NCBI RefSeq assembly: GCF_000513995.1
Contig: NZ_KI911335.1
Coordinates: 37,004 to 101,003, forward strand
Source: Pseudoxanthomonas sp. J35
GTDB taxonomy: Bacteria > Pseudomonadota > Gammaproteobacteria > Xanthomonadales > Xanthomonadaceae
Direction: 5' to 3'
DNA: 64,000 nucleotides
Below the pieces are notes generated by a model. The model saw only the letters and a program-made list of their open reading frames with translations. It made no database searches and was not told the DNA's origin. How positions within the stretch are numbered: position 1 is the first letter of the stretch; each line of letters opens with the position of its first letter. Made by a program: the position numbers and the translations under genes. Shown here one piece after another: positions 9,651 to 17,682 of the stretch.

Positions 9651-10361
9651 TCAGAACAGGTCGGCATGGGAGAAACCGAAGTCGAGCAGCTCGGCGTCGG
9701 TGATCGGACCCTGCCGCGCGTACAGCGCCCGCGCACTGGGCTTGGTGGTGGGTTGCAGGAGCACGGTGTTGCGGTCGAAGTCGGTGCCGATAACGACGAA
9801 CACCGCGCGCGACGGCCAGGCGGCCATGAACTCGGGCAGCGGGATCACCCGGTTGCCGAGGATCGGGTCGCCGACCTCGACGGCCTCGCCGCGCACCTGC
9901 TTGAGCACGACGAAGTGGCGGAAGCCGTTGACGTCCATCAGCGCCAGCGACGGCACGCGCAGCTGGCGCAGCCGGTTCTCGTCGATCCGGTAGCCGCGGC
10001 CGCGCATGCCCAGCGACTCGACATAGCGCTTGATGTCCAGCAGGGAGAAGCCGCGTTCCTTCACGACTTCCGGGTCGGCCAGCGCGAGCATGCCTTCGAT
10101 GACCGTGTCCTCGTCCGCATCCAGGTGGTATGCGTAACGCAGGATCGTGGCCAGCGAGGCCGCCCCGCAGCTGTAGTCCGTCTGCTGGCGCACCAGGTGG
10201 CGGAAGCGCGATTCGCGCATGCTCTCCACCGGCGCGTGGTACAGCGCGCCGTTGGGCAGCACCCCGCTGAAGGCCACCTCCGCCGCGCGCGCCTGGGCAG
10301 GCAGCGTGGACATCAGCGGCAGGGCCAGCAGGGCCAGGCTCGGGAGCAGCGTGCGCGACAT
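9651..10361 (-). CDS. fapD: FapD-like C39-family cysteine peptidase
   Basis: 236 residues with a signal peptide (MSRTLLPSLALLALPLMS...AQA), so it acts in the periplasm. It is a C39 papain-like peptidase: the catalytic Cys is C65 in QQTDYSCGAAS, the His is H149 in GFRHFVVLK and the Asp is D165 in VGDPILG. C39 peptidases usually cleave double-glycine leaders in ABC exporters, but FapD is a free-standing version needed for Fap export. No ABC or transmembrane domain is attached. The ATG at 10361 begins the signal peptide; upstream in-frame codons run through the hairpins. Order and motifs make this the anchor gene for calling the operon fap-like. Confidence 0.85.
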   Translation of the reverse strand: MSRTLLPSLALLALPLMSTLPAQARAAEVAFSGVLPNGALYHAPVESMRESRFRHLVRQQTDYSCGAASLATILRYAYHLDADEDTVIEGMLALADPEVVKERGFSLLDIKRYVESLGMRGRGYRIDENRLRQLRVPSLALMDVNGFRHFVVLKQVRGEAVEVGDPILGNRVIPLPEFMAAWPSRAVFVVIGTDFDRNTVLLQPTTKPSARALYARQGPITDAELLDFGFSHADLF

Positions 10362-10406
10362 GGCGGGTCCTGGTGCGAAAGGGGAATGGGGCGCCGTCAG
10401 GGAGTT

Positions 10407-10475
10407 GGAACACCCCGCCCCGGGGGGGCGGAGCGGGGTGTTCCGTGATTTCCCGGCCACGGCGGATGGCCGGGA
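10407..10475 (-). promoter_or_regulatory. Two strong hairpins between fapC and fapD
   Basis: The 148-base fapC-fapD gap holds two perfect inverted repeats. One has 12-bp arms, GGAACACCCCGC (10407-10418) with its complement at 10433-10444. The other has 9-bp arms, TCCCGGCCA (10451-10459) and TGGCCGGGA (10467-10475). Neither is followed by a T-run on the minus strand. They could stabilise the 3' end of the fapC message or attenuate transcription so that the main subunit is made in excess over the export machinery. Confidence 0.6.
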
Positions 10476-10509
10476 GTCACTCCTTTGCCCTTGCGGGCCT
10501 GACCGTGGA

Positions 10510-11937
10510 TCACTCGCCGGTCGGCGGCGGCGGCGGCGGGGTCTCGCCACCACCACCAGCGGACGGCTGGGCGACGGCCATCGCCAGGCTGTTGGCCTGC
10601 TGGTTGCCGGTGCCGGCCGAGACGTTCACGCCGATGTTGCCGGCAGCGCGCGCGAAGGCGTCGCCGGACAGCGACGCGGTGTTGGTCGTGTAGGTATCCA
10701 CGACGTTGCGGGCGATCTGCACATAGCCGCTCAGGCTGGCCCACAGGTCGGCATAGCCGAGCTCCAGGAAGCCGAGCTCGCCGCTTTCCTCGCCGGCGTA
10801 GGTGCCGCTTTCGGTGTTGTCGAAGCCGATACCACCGACGCCGGGCTTGTCCGGGTTGGCGACCGCGTTCTGGATGGCGGCGTCCATGTCGATATGGCCG
10901 GTCACGTTGCCACTGCTGTGCGGCAGGGCGCCACTCCACGTGTCGAGGTAGAAGTTGTCGGACTGGTAGGAGTTGCCGGTGCCGGCGTAGGTGCCGCTCT
11001 CGCTACCGCTGTAGCTGCCACCGCCGACGGCGACGGTGCCACCGGACACTCGGCCGCGCAGCTCGATGCCGATCCGGTCGTACTGCACGTCACGCTTCGG
11101 CGCGTTGAGCGTGAAGTTGTCGTGCGACTGCTGGTTGGAGCTGACCGCAGCGGAGGCATACCGCGAGGTCGCGACCGAGGCGGCCAGCGCGTTCTTCTGC
11201 TGGTTGTTGTTGCCGGCGGTGACGTTCACCCCGATGTTGCCGCTGGCATCGGCGAAGGCCATGTCGCCAACGCTGGCGGTGTTGGTGTTGCCGATGTTCT
11301 TGGTCAGGTTGTCCTTGCCGAACTGCTGCACGAACACCTTGGAGTCGGCCAGGCCGAACGCGAAGGCGGCATCGACGGCCGACAGGGCGGCGGCGTTGTC
11401 CTGCTGGTTGTTGTCGCCGGCGGCGACGTTGAAGCCCAGGTTGCCTTCGGCCGCGGTGGCGGTGTTCTCGGAGATCGACGCGTCGTTGGTCAGGACGTCG
11501 TTCCAGCCCACGTTGCCGCTGTTCTTCTGCCGGTTGTCGACCACGGCCAGCGAGGCCGAATCGATCGGCAAGTCGCCGGACACGGTCGGGTCGCCGCTGA
11601 AGTCGATGTCGGAGGTCAGCGACAGGTCGGACTCGAGCTCGGCGGAGACACCATGCTCATCCACTTCCTTGTCGATGTCGGTGTCCGAATCGTAGTTGAT
11701 GTCGGTATCGATATCGGTCTCGATGTCGGTCCTGGCCTTGTACGAGCCGTAGTACTTGCTCTTGACCTCGGTCGAGAACTCGTTCTCGACCTTGTTCTTG
11801 GTCTCGTTGTGGAGCTTGTTGTCGATGTGCGTGTCGATGTGGGTATGGATGTCGACATCGACGGCAGCGGCGTTACCGGCGGCAGTCGCGGCCACGACGG
11901 CCACGGCGAGCACGGTCCATTTCATGTTCCCTTTCAT
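10510..11937 (-). CDS. fapC: FapC-like major amyloid subunit with three imperfect repeats
   Basis: 475 residues with a signal peptide (about 1-25). Three 36-residue repeats stand at 151-186, 219-254 and 419-454. Each begins N(D/T)AS, and repeats 2 and 3 share the core GN(I)GVNV(T/S)AG..NQQ.N, varied in repeat 1 as GNLGFNVAAGDNNQQDN. Triple Asn/Gln-rich repeats with variable linkers are the hallmark of FapC, the amyloid fibre subunit of Pseudomonas. Residues 28-92 form an unusual Asp/His/Thr-rich alternating stretch (DIETDIDTDI). Linkers carry a repeated (S/T)ESGTYAG motif. The C-terminus is Gly/Pro-rich (GGGGETPPPPPP) and lacks the C-terminal CxxC reported for Pseudomonas FapC; the protein has no Cys at all. 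An adhesin role is an alternative. Confidence 0.72.
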   Translation of the reverse strand: MKGNMKWTVLAVAVVAATAAGNAAAVDVDIHTHIDTHIDNKLHNETKNKVENEFSTEVKSKYYGSYKARTDIETDIDTDINYDSDTDIDKEVDEHGVSAELESDLSLTSDIDFSGDPTVSGDLPIDSASLAVVDNRQKNSGNVGWNDVLTNDASISENTATAAEGNLGFNVAAGDNNQQDNAAALSAVDAAFAFGLADSKVFVQQFGKDNLTKNIGNTNTASVGDMAFADASGNIGVNVTAGNNNQQKNALAASVATSRYASAAVSSNQQSHDNFTLNAPKRDVQYDRIGIELRGRVSGGTVAVGGGSYSGSESGTYAGTGNSYQSDNFYLDTWSGALPHSSGNVTGHIDMDAAIQNAVANPDKPGVGGIGFDNTESGTYAGEESGELGFLELGYADLWASLSGYVQIARNVVDTYTTNTASLSGDAFARAAGNIGVNVSAGTGNQQANSLAMAVAQPSAGGGGETPPPPPPTGE

Positions 11938-11982
11938 GATGTCCTCTCTCTCTTGCTCTGGTTGGGTGGATTTCCTACCGCC

Positions 11983-12636
11983 TCACGGGCCCGGCGGGAG
12001 CGACAACGTCAGGACGTTGCCGGTCTCGTTGGCCGAGCCCGCGATCTGGTTGAGCTGCAGCGCACCCTCGAACCCGCGCAGCGCGGTGGCCTCGACGGCC
12101 ACGTTGCGGCTTGCGGTCCTCCCCGCCGGGTACGGGGCGCGCTGACGCTCCGCCGACGCGAACTCGACGGTCGACAGTTGTTGCCTGTCGGTCGTCGACT
12201 CGCGCATGCCCTGTTGCGCCAGCACCATCGACACCGCGTTGACTTCCGCGTTGCCGCTGCCGCTGGCCTGGTTGATCGAAGCGAGTCCACCGGCGCCGGC
12301 CAGGGCCGAGCCGCCGATCGTGGCGCTGGCTTGGACCGGGACGTCGTAGACATCGCCACTGGCGCGCTGGCGCGCGTCCACGTGGGTGCTGGCGTCGGGG
12401 CCGACCGCGATGGCGCGCAGGTTCGCCTGCCGGTTGTGGTCGCCGGCGGCCTGGTTGACCGCGATGGCGCCCTGGCTGCCGGACAGCGCGCGGTCTTCGA
12501 TGCGCGACTGCGCCAGGTAGCCCAGCATCTCGGTGTATTCATCCGCGGCGCGCGCGGCCGACGCGCCGACCAGCAGCACCAGCAATACCGCCACGGTGAA
12601 AGCGAGCTGGCGGAACTGGAGCAGCGCGCGCCTCAC
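11983..12636 (-). CDS. fapB: FapB-like minor amyloid subunit with three short repeats
   Basis: 217 residues starting at a GTG (12636) that overlaps the fapA-like stop as GTGA, implying coupled translation. A hydrophobic signal segment (11-31) precedes three 26-residue repeats at 51-76, 112-137 and 186-211. Each has the pattern L.G..GA(I/L)..NQ.AG..N...N, for example GAIAVNQAAGDHNRQAN. FapB in Pseudomonas is a minor fibre component thought to nucleate FapC and carries related repeats. The repeat cores resemble those of the next gene, so both are probably co-secreted. The start is certain only within a few codons. Function is inferred from repeats and operon position. Confidence 0.65.
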   Translation of the reverse strand: MRRALLQFRQLAFTVAVLLVLLVGASAARAADEYTEMLGYLAQSRIEDRALSGSQGAIAVNQAAGDHNRQANLRAIAVGPDASTHVDARQRASGDVYDVPVQASATIGGSALAGAGGLASINQASGSGNAEVNAVSMVLAQQGMRESTTDRQQLSTVEFASAERQRAPYPAGRTASRNVAVEATALRGFEGALQLNQIAGSANETGNVLTLSLPPGP

Positions 12637-13121
12637 GGCCCGGTCCCCGGGTTGCCGCCGACCGGGAACTGCGAGAGCGCGCCGGAGATGGTCGGCGCGA
12701 TGCCGCGGGTGGCGCCGGTCACCGCGCCGGTGACGCCGCCGACGCGGCCGCTGATGCTGCCGCCGGAAAGCATGCCTTCGCCGCCCACGCGGCCCAGCGA
12801 GCCCTGCAGCGCGCGTTCGGTGGCGGCCGTGGCGAACGGCACGGGGCCGCCCGAGGGACCGGCGGACAGCAGCCCGGAGATCTCGTCGTCGGACATCTCG
12901 CCGGTGCCCAGGGTCGCGTTGATCTCCCGGTTCGGCTTGGGATCGGCGATCAGGGCGATGCCAGGCGGCACCTGACGGTAGGCATGGCGCGCACTGACGT
13001 CGCGCATCACGATCATCTCGCCGCGATTCGGATACACGCCGATATAGGCGTCCGCGGCGAAGGCCCCGGCGGCCGGCATTGACGCCAGCAGGAGGCAGGC
13101 CAGGATCCGGGTCGGTCGCAT
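12633..13121 (-). CDS. fapA: FapA-like first gene of the fap-type operon
   Basis: 162 residues with a signal peptide (MRPTRILACLLLASMPAAGAFA). The N-terminal half (DAYIGVYPNRGEMIVMRDV) may be globular; the C-terminal half is Gly/Ser/Thr-rich and low in complexity. No enzyme motif is seen. In Pseudomonas, FapA is a small periplasmic protein, possibly a chaperone, and is encoded first, as here. The ATG at 13121 has GGGAG seven bases upstream and follows the sigma-54 promoter at 13155-13170 by 33 bases. Sequence support for FapA itself is weak; the label is positional. Confidence 0.5.
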   Translation of the reverse strand: MRPTRILACLLLASMPAAGAFAADAYIGVYPNRGEMIVMRDVSARHAYRQVPPGIALIADPKPNREINATLGTGEMSDDEISGLLSAGPSGGPVPFATAATERALQGSLGRVGGEGMLSGGSISGRVGGVTGAVTGATRGIAPTISGALSQFPVGGNPGTGP

Positions 13122-13154
13122 CGCGGGTCTCCCATGGAAGGGTGGGAGAACAGG

Positions 13155-13170
13155 AGCACGACCCGTGCCA
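13155..13170 (-). promoter_or_regulatory. Sigma-54 promoter of the fap-like operon
   Basis: Read on the minus strand the sequence is TGGCACGGGTCGTGCT. It matches the sigma-54 consensus TGGCACRNNNNTTGCW at every specified base except one, with the essential GG and GC at exactly the right distance. An A-tract precedes it, which is common at such promoters. Transcription would start near 13144 and give a leader of about 20 bases before the fapA-like ATG. Confidence 0.85.
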
Positions 13171-13343
13171 GCTGTTTTTTTCCAGCAGAATCAGCGTGTT
13201 GCGAAGAAACGGTGCGCGCGATCGACAACCGGGTGTTACACCGCGGTTGCGGCGGAAGCGCCCTTGCACCGCGCAAACCCGCGCCAGCACTGCGTTTGCG
13301 CCGGTGTATCGCGGTTGTTACAGCCCCGGGCGCGTTTACAGCT

Positions 13344-14441
13344 TCAGAACAATTCGCCCTGCGGCGAGGCCGCGCGCGGCGGTGCGAAGCGGCTGCTATC
13401 GAGCCGGTGCCCGCGCAGGCCGGCGTAACCGGAACGGCGCCAGGCAAGGACGAAGCGCTGTTCCAGCAGGTCGGCATAGCGGCCGCGGCCGCGCATGCGC
13501 GTGCCGAAACCGGACTCGTAATCGCGTCCGCCACGCATCTGCTGCAGCGTGCTCATCACGTGCGCGGCACGATCGGGCACGTGTGCCTGCAGCCAGTCGC
13601 GGAACAGCGGCGCCACTTCGTGCGGCAGGCGCAGCAGGATGTAACTGGCGCTGCTTGCGCCGGCGTCGCGCGCGACTTCCAGCACCGCCTCCATCTCGTG
13701 GTCGTTGACCCACGGGATGGTCGGCGCGAACAGCACGCCTACCGGTACGCCGGCCGCGTGCAGTTTCTCCATCGCCCGCAGCCGCGCGTGCGGTGCGGCT
13801 GCGCGCGGTTCCAGCTTCGCCGACAGGTGCGGATCGAGCGAGGTGACCGAGAAGTGCACGTGCACCAGGTTCTGTTCTGCCAGCGGCTGCAGCAGGTCCA
13901 GGTCGCGCTCGACCAGGGCGTTCTTGGTGACCAGGCTGACCGGGTGGCGGAACTCGAGCATCACCTCCAGCAGCTGCCGGGTCAGGCGCAGGCGCCGCTC
14001 CAGCGGCTGGTAGGCGTCGGTGTTGATGCCCAGCGCGATCGGGCTGGGCTGGTAACCCGTGCGCGACAGCTCGCGCCGCAGCAGTTCCGGCGCGTTGGTC
14101 TTGGCGAAGATCTTCGTCTCGAAGTCCAGGCCGGGCGACAGGTTGAGGTAGGCGTGGCTCGGCCGGGCGAAGCAGTAGCTGCAGCCGTGCTCGCAGCCGC
14201 GGTAGGGATTGACCGACTGCGAGAAGCCCACGTCGGGCGAACTGTTGCGGCTGATGATGCTGCGCGCGGTTTCCTCGCGGACCTCGGTACGCGGACGCAG
14301 CGGATCCGGCCCGGATTCGTCGTCGGCCGCGGCCGGGTTCCCCGGCACGGTCCAGCCATCGTCCACGGCCTCGGTGGTGGTGGTCTCGAAGCGGCCCGGC
14401 AGGTACTGGCGCGAGCCGCGGCCCTTGATCGTCGCGCCCAT
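13344..14441 (-). CDS. Radical SAM protein of the PA0069/Rv2578c-like family
   Basis: 365 residues. The iron-sulfur motif is CEHGCSYC (C83, C87, C90, CxxxCxxC), preceded by QSVNPYRGC as in this family of DNA-repair-photolyase-like radical SAM proteins. The reaction is unknown. The ATG at 14441 starts MGATIKGRGS; a longer frame from a TTG at 14510 would overlap the cls promoter and is not supported. It is transcribed divergently from cls, and its stop lies 222 bases from the fapA-like start, facing the shared fap regulatory region. Confidence 0.85.
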   Translation of the reverse strand: MGATIKGRGSRQYLPGRFETTTTEAVDDGWTVPGNPAAADDESGPDPLRPRTEVREETARSIISRNSSPDVGFSQSVNPYRGCEHGCSYCFARPSHAYLNLSPGLDFETKIFAKTNAPELLRRELSRTGYQPSPIALGINTDAYQPLERRLRLTRQLLEVMLEFRHPVSLVTKNALVERDLDLLQPLAEQNLVHVHFSVTSLDPHLSAKLEPRAAAPHARLRAMEKLHAAGVPVGVLFAPTIPWVNDHEMEAVLEVARDAGASSASYILLRLPHEVAPLFRDWLQAHVPDRAAHVMSTLQQMRGGRDYESGFGTRMRGRGRYADLLEQRFVLAWRRSGYAGLRGHRLDSSRFAPPRAASPQGELF

Positions 14442-14547
14442 CGCCGCAGGGTACGCCGGCCCGGTCTCGCCGGGCGCGACGCGTCCCGCCCCCGTACGGG
14501 TGCCGTTCAAGCCGCCACCTGCGCCGGCGCTCGCCTAGAATCGGGCC

Positions 14548-15987
14548 ATGACTCCACTGCTTGAGTTGTGGGACCGGCTCGTCGACCTGCCCCGCCTGGG
14601 CCTTTACCTGGGTCTCGCGTGGGTGTTGTACATGGTGGGACTGGGGGTGTGGATCGTGCTGCAGAAGCGCGAGCCGGTGGCCACCCTGAGCTGGCTGATG
14701 TCGCTGGCGCTGCTGCCGTACATCGGCTTCGTCATCTACTTCCTGCTCGGCCCGCAGAAGATCCAGCGGCAGCGCCTGCGTCGCGGCCGTTCGCGCACGG
14801 GCATGGAACAGTTCAGCGGGCTGGCCGGGGAGGAGCTGAAATCGGTGGAGCTGGCGCGCCTGGGCCAGTCGGTCACCGGCCTGCCGCCCTCGACCGCCAC
14901 CGCGGTACGGTGGCTGGTGGACGGCAGCGGCAAGTACCCGGCGCTGCTGGAGGCAATCGCCGCAGCCCGGCACCACGTCCACCTGCAGTACTACATCTGG
15001 ACCCCGGACCGCACCGGCAAGGCCTTCCTCGCGGCGCTGGTCGAGCGCGCCCGCGCCGGCGTGCAGGTGCGGCTGCTGCTGGACGCGGTCGGCTCCGGGA
15101 AGATGCGGCGTCGGCACCTGCAACCGCTGGTCGACGCCGGCGGCCAGGTGTGCTGGTTCCACCCGACGAAGTTCCGGCCGTTCACCCGGCCGTGGCTCAA
15201 CCTGCGCAGCCACCGCAAGATCGCGGTGATCGACGGCGACATCGGCTTCATCGGCGGGATGAACATCACCGACGAGGAGGACGAACGCCTGCTGCCGGAG
15301 GCCTACCGCGACCTGCACCTGCGCGTGGACGGCGAGGTCGTGCGCAGCCTGCAGCTGGTGTTCGTCGAGGACTGGATCTACGCCGGCCGCTGCCCCGCGT
15401 CGGACTTCGGCGCGCCCGAGTACTGGCCGGCCTGCGCACCGGGCCCGGTGCGCGCGCAGGTGCTGGTGTCGGGCCCGGATTCGTCCTGGGAAGCGATCCA
15501 TCGGCTGCACGTGGCCGCGATCCACGAGGCGAAGCGGCGGGTGTGGCTGGTCACGCCCTACTTCGTCCCCGGCGAGGCCGCGCGCATGGCGCTGACCTCG
15601 GCGGCGCTGGGCGGCCTGGACACGCGCCTGCTGGTGCCGCGCTGGAGCGATTCGCGGCTGGTGACGCTGGCGGCGCGCTCGTACTTCGACGAGCTGCTCA
15701 AGGCCGGCGTGCAGGTCTACGAGTACGGTCCGCGCATGCTGCACACCAAGGCGCTGCTGGCCGACGACGTGTGCATCGTCGGCAGCGCCAACTTCGACCA
15801 CCGCAGCTTCCGCCTGAACTTCGAGGCCTCGCTGATGCTGCAGGACGCCGGCGCCTGCGCCGGGCTGGAGCAGCTGCTGCAGGGCGAGTTCCTGCGCGCG
15901 CGGCGGGTGCGCCTGGACCGGCCGTCCGGCCTGTGGCGGCACCGCCTGCCCGAGGCCTGCGCGCGCCTGATGTCGCCGCTGCTGTAG
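14548..15987 (+). CDS. cls: Cardiolipin synthase
   Basis: 479 residues. Two N-terminal membrane helices (about 15-37 and 45-68) precede two phospholipase-D HKD motifs, HRKIAVID (H222, K224, D229) and HTKALLADD near residue 400, followed by GSANFDHRS. It condenses phosphatidylglycerol molecules into cardiolipin at the inner membrane. Length and architecture fit bacterial ClsA. A TAGAAT hexamer (14536-14541) ends only six bases before the ATG and no ribosome binding site is visible, suggesting a leaderless or near-leaderless message. Confidence 0.95.
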   Translation: MTPLLELWDRLVDLPRLGLYLGLAWVLYMVGLGVWIVLQKREPVATLSWLMSLALLPYIGFVIYFLLGPQKIQRQRLRRGRSRTGMEQFSGLAGEELKSVELARLGQSVTGLPPSTATAVRWLVDGSGKYPALLEAIAAARHHVHLQYYIWTPDRTGKAFLAALVERARAGVQVRLLLDAVGSGKMRRRHLQPLVDAGGQVCWFHPTKFRPFTRPWLNLRSHRKIAVIDGDIGFIGGMNITDEEDERLLPEAYRDLHLRVDGEVVRSLQLVFVEDWIYAGRCPASDFGAPEYWPACAPGPVRAQVLVSGPDSSWEAIHRLHVAAIHEAKRRVWLVTPYFVPGEAARMALTSAALGGLDTRLLVPRWSDSRLVTLAARSYFDELLKAGVQVYEYGPRMLHTKALLADDVCIVGSANFDHRSFRLNFEASLMLQDAGACAGLEQLLQGEFLRARRVRLDRPSGLWRHRLPEACARLMSPLL

Positions 15988-16104
15988 GCCGCGGCGACGG
16001 GCGGACGGCCGCCGCGGATGCGCGGTGGCCGCCGGGGCCCGCGTCGCGGCATCATGGCGACCGACCGCGGCACGGGGCCACGGTGCCCCACCGGGAGGCT
16101 ATCG

Positions 16105-16383
16105 ATGCACTGGCTCTACCTGCTGCTGGCCGTCGGCGCGCTGCTGCTGGCGATGAACGCATCCCATGTCTGGCTGGTCATGCTGGCGCTGCTGGCCACG
16201 CTGGGTTTCCTCGCCCTCTGGGCGCGCGGCTGGTACCTGGAGCGCATCGGCGAGAGCCAGCGCGACGAGTCGGCGATGATCGATCCGGTCGAACTGCGCC
16301 GCCTGCGCGAGCTGGCCGAGGTCCGCAAGCGCGCCGCCGCCGCCGCCGCCGGTGCGCATGATGCGGGGCCACCGCAGGCATGA
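16105..16383 (+). CDS. Small inner-membrane protein of unknown function
   Basis: 92 residues with two close membrane segments (about 2-19 and 22-40), then a charged tail ending in Ala-rich sequence. GGGAGG (16093-16098) lies 6 bases before the chosen ATG, whereas an earlier in-frame start at 16018 has no such support. The stop overlaps the pdxJ ATG (ATGA at 16380-16383), so the two are translationally coupled. I do not recognise the family. Coupling to a soluble vitamin-B6 enzyme may be simple operon packing. Confidence 0.65.
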   Translation: MHWLYLLLAVGALLLAMNASHVWLVMLALLATLGFLALWARGWYLERIGESQRDESAMIDPVELRRLRELAEVRKRAAAAAAGAHDAGPPQA

Positions 16384-17138
16384 GCACCCGGCTGAGCGTC
16401 AACGTCAACAAGGTCGCGGTGCTGCGCAACTCGCGTGGCGGCCGCGAGCCGGACGTGGCCGCTGCCGCGCGCGCCTGCCTGGAAGCCGGCGCGCACGGCA
16501 TCACCGTGCATCCGCGCCCGGACCGCCGCCACATCGTCGCCGAGGACCTGCCGCCGCTGGCCGCGCTCACCGCGGAGTTCGGCGTGGAACTCAACATCGA
16601 GGGCAATCCGTTCGCGCCGCCGCGCCCGGGCTACCCGGGCCTGCTCGAGCTGTGCCGGCAGGTGCGTCCGGCCCAGGTCACCCTGGTGCCCGACAGCGAC
16701 GGCCAGCTGACCTCCGACCACGGTTTCCGCTTCGACGGCGACACCGGCGCGCTGGCCGCGCAGGTCGCGGACTTCGCCGCGCTCGGCTGCCGGGTGAGCC
16801 TGTTCGTCGACCCGGACGTCGAGCACCTGGAACGCGCCGTGGCCCTCGGCGCGCACCGCATCGAGATCTATACCGGTCCCTACGCGGAAGCCTTCGCCGC
16901 CGGCGACCCGGGCCAGGCCGTGGCGGCCTGCGCCGCCACCGCGCGCCGGGCCAGCGCCGCCGGGCTCGGGGTGAACGCCGGCCACGACCTCTCCCAGGCC
17001 AACCTCGGCCTGTTCCTGGACACGGTGCCTGGGGTGGAGGAGGTCTCGATCGGCCACGCGCTGGTCGGCGAGGCCCTGTATGCCGGGCTGGACGCCACCG
17101 TGCGCGGCTACCTGTCGATCCTCGATCGCGCCGGCTGA
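16380..17138 (+). CDS. pdxJ: Pyridoxine 5'-phosphate synthase
   Basis: 252 residues, matching PdxJ in length and in its conserved blocks: [17 protein letters not shown] at the N-terminus, [13 protein letters not shown] around 40-52, ELNIEGNPF, and [10 protein letters not shown] near residue 200. It condenses 1-deoxyxylulose-5-phosphate with 3-amino-2-oxopropyl phosphate to make pyridoxine phosphate in the DXP-dependent pathway. It converges on the exbD2 end of the tonB operon, an arrangement known from Xanthomonas. Confidence 0.95.
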   Translation: MSTRLSVNVNKVAVLRNSRGGREPDVAAAARACLEAGAHGITVHPRPDRRHIVAEDLPPLAALTAEFGVELNIEGNPFAPPRPGYPGLLELCRQVRPAQVTLVPDSDGQLTSDHGFRFDGDTGALAAQVADFAALGCRVSLFVDPDVEHLERAVALGAHRIEIYTGPYAEAFAAGDPGQAVAACAATARRASAAGLGVNAGHDLSQANLGLFLDTVPGVEEVSIGHALVGEALYAGLDATVRGYLSILDRAG

Positions 17139-17176
17139 GCCTGCTGGCGGCGCGCCGCTCCGTTCCCGCCACGCAT

Positions 17177-17205
17177 AAAAAAAACGCCGCCCCGGAGGGC
17201 GGCGT
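17177..17205 (-). terminator. Rho-independent terminator of the tonB-exbB-exbD operon
   Basis: On the minus strand a 9-bp perfect stem (17205-17197 with 17192-17184) around a four-base loop is followed by eight T residues (17184-17177). It lies 60 bases past the exbD2 stop, between convergent exbD2 and pdxJ. There is no T-run in the plus direction, so it mainly serves exbD2. Confidence 0.88.
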
Positions 17206-17265
17206 CATCGGCTTGCCTTGCGGTCCCGCCGCTGCAGGAAGCGGGACCTGCGAGGCGTGCCAGTC

Positions 17266-17679
17266 TTACTGGTTGACGAAGTTGATCTTCATCATCTGCG
17301 CGTTCTTCGCGGCCGCCAGCACCCGGGCCGTGGTCTCGTACTCCGAGTCGGCGCTGGCGTCGATGCGCAGCTCCGGCTGGTTGGTCGGATCGCGCTGCAC
17401 TTCGGTCTCCATCATCTGGGGCAGCGCGGCCAGCGAGACCGGGCTGTTGTTCCAGAAGACCTGGTTGGAGGCATCGATGCGCAGGTCGATCGGCGGCGGC
17501 GGTTCCTTCGTCACCGGCGGCGGGTTGATGACCCGCTGCGGCAGGGCCACGTCGATCGGGTAGGTCGTGATCGGCGCGGTGACGATGAAGATGATCAGCA
17601 GCACCAGCATCACGTCCACGAGGGGCGTGACGTTGATGTCGGCCATCGGGCCCTTGCCGGATCCGGAACTGAAAGCCAT
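17266..17679 (-). CDS. exbD2: ExbD-family biopolymer transport protein (second copy)
   Basis: 137 residues. A short cytoplasmic start ([20 protein letters not shown]) leads into one membrane helix with the essential Asp in PLVDVMLVL, then a periplasmic domain. It is similar to the ExbD encoded just upstream but with a different periplasmic half, including a Pro-rich segment ([13 protein letters not shown]). ExbD and ExbB form the proton-driven motor for TonB. Xanthomonas tonB loci typically carry two exbD genes, and exbD2 there is dispensable for iron uptake but matters in plant interaction. It begins 3 bases after exbD1 and ends the operon. Confidence 0.92.
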   Translation of the reverse strand: MAFSSGSGKGPMADINVTPLVDVMLVLLIIFIVTAPITTYPIDVALPQRVINPPPVTKEPPPPIDLRIDASNQVFWNNSPVSLAALPQMMETEVQRDPTNQPELRIDASADSEYETTARVLAAAKNAQMMKINFVNQ

Positions 17680-17682
17680 GGC

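Noticed and set aside
13396..15942. An 848-codon minus-strand frame across the radical SAM and cls genes
   Set aside because: It overlaps two well-supported genes in other frames and encodes low-complexity Arg/Ala/Gln sequence.
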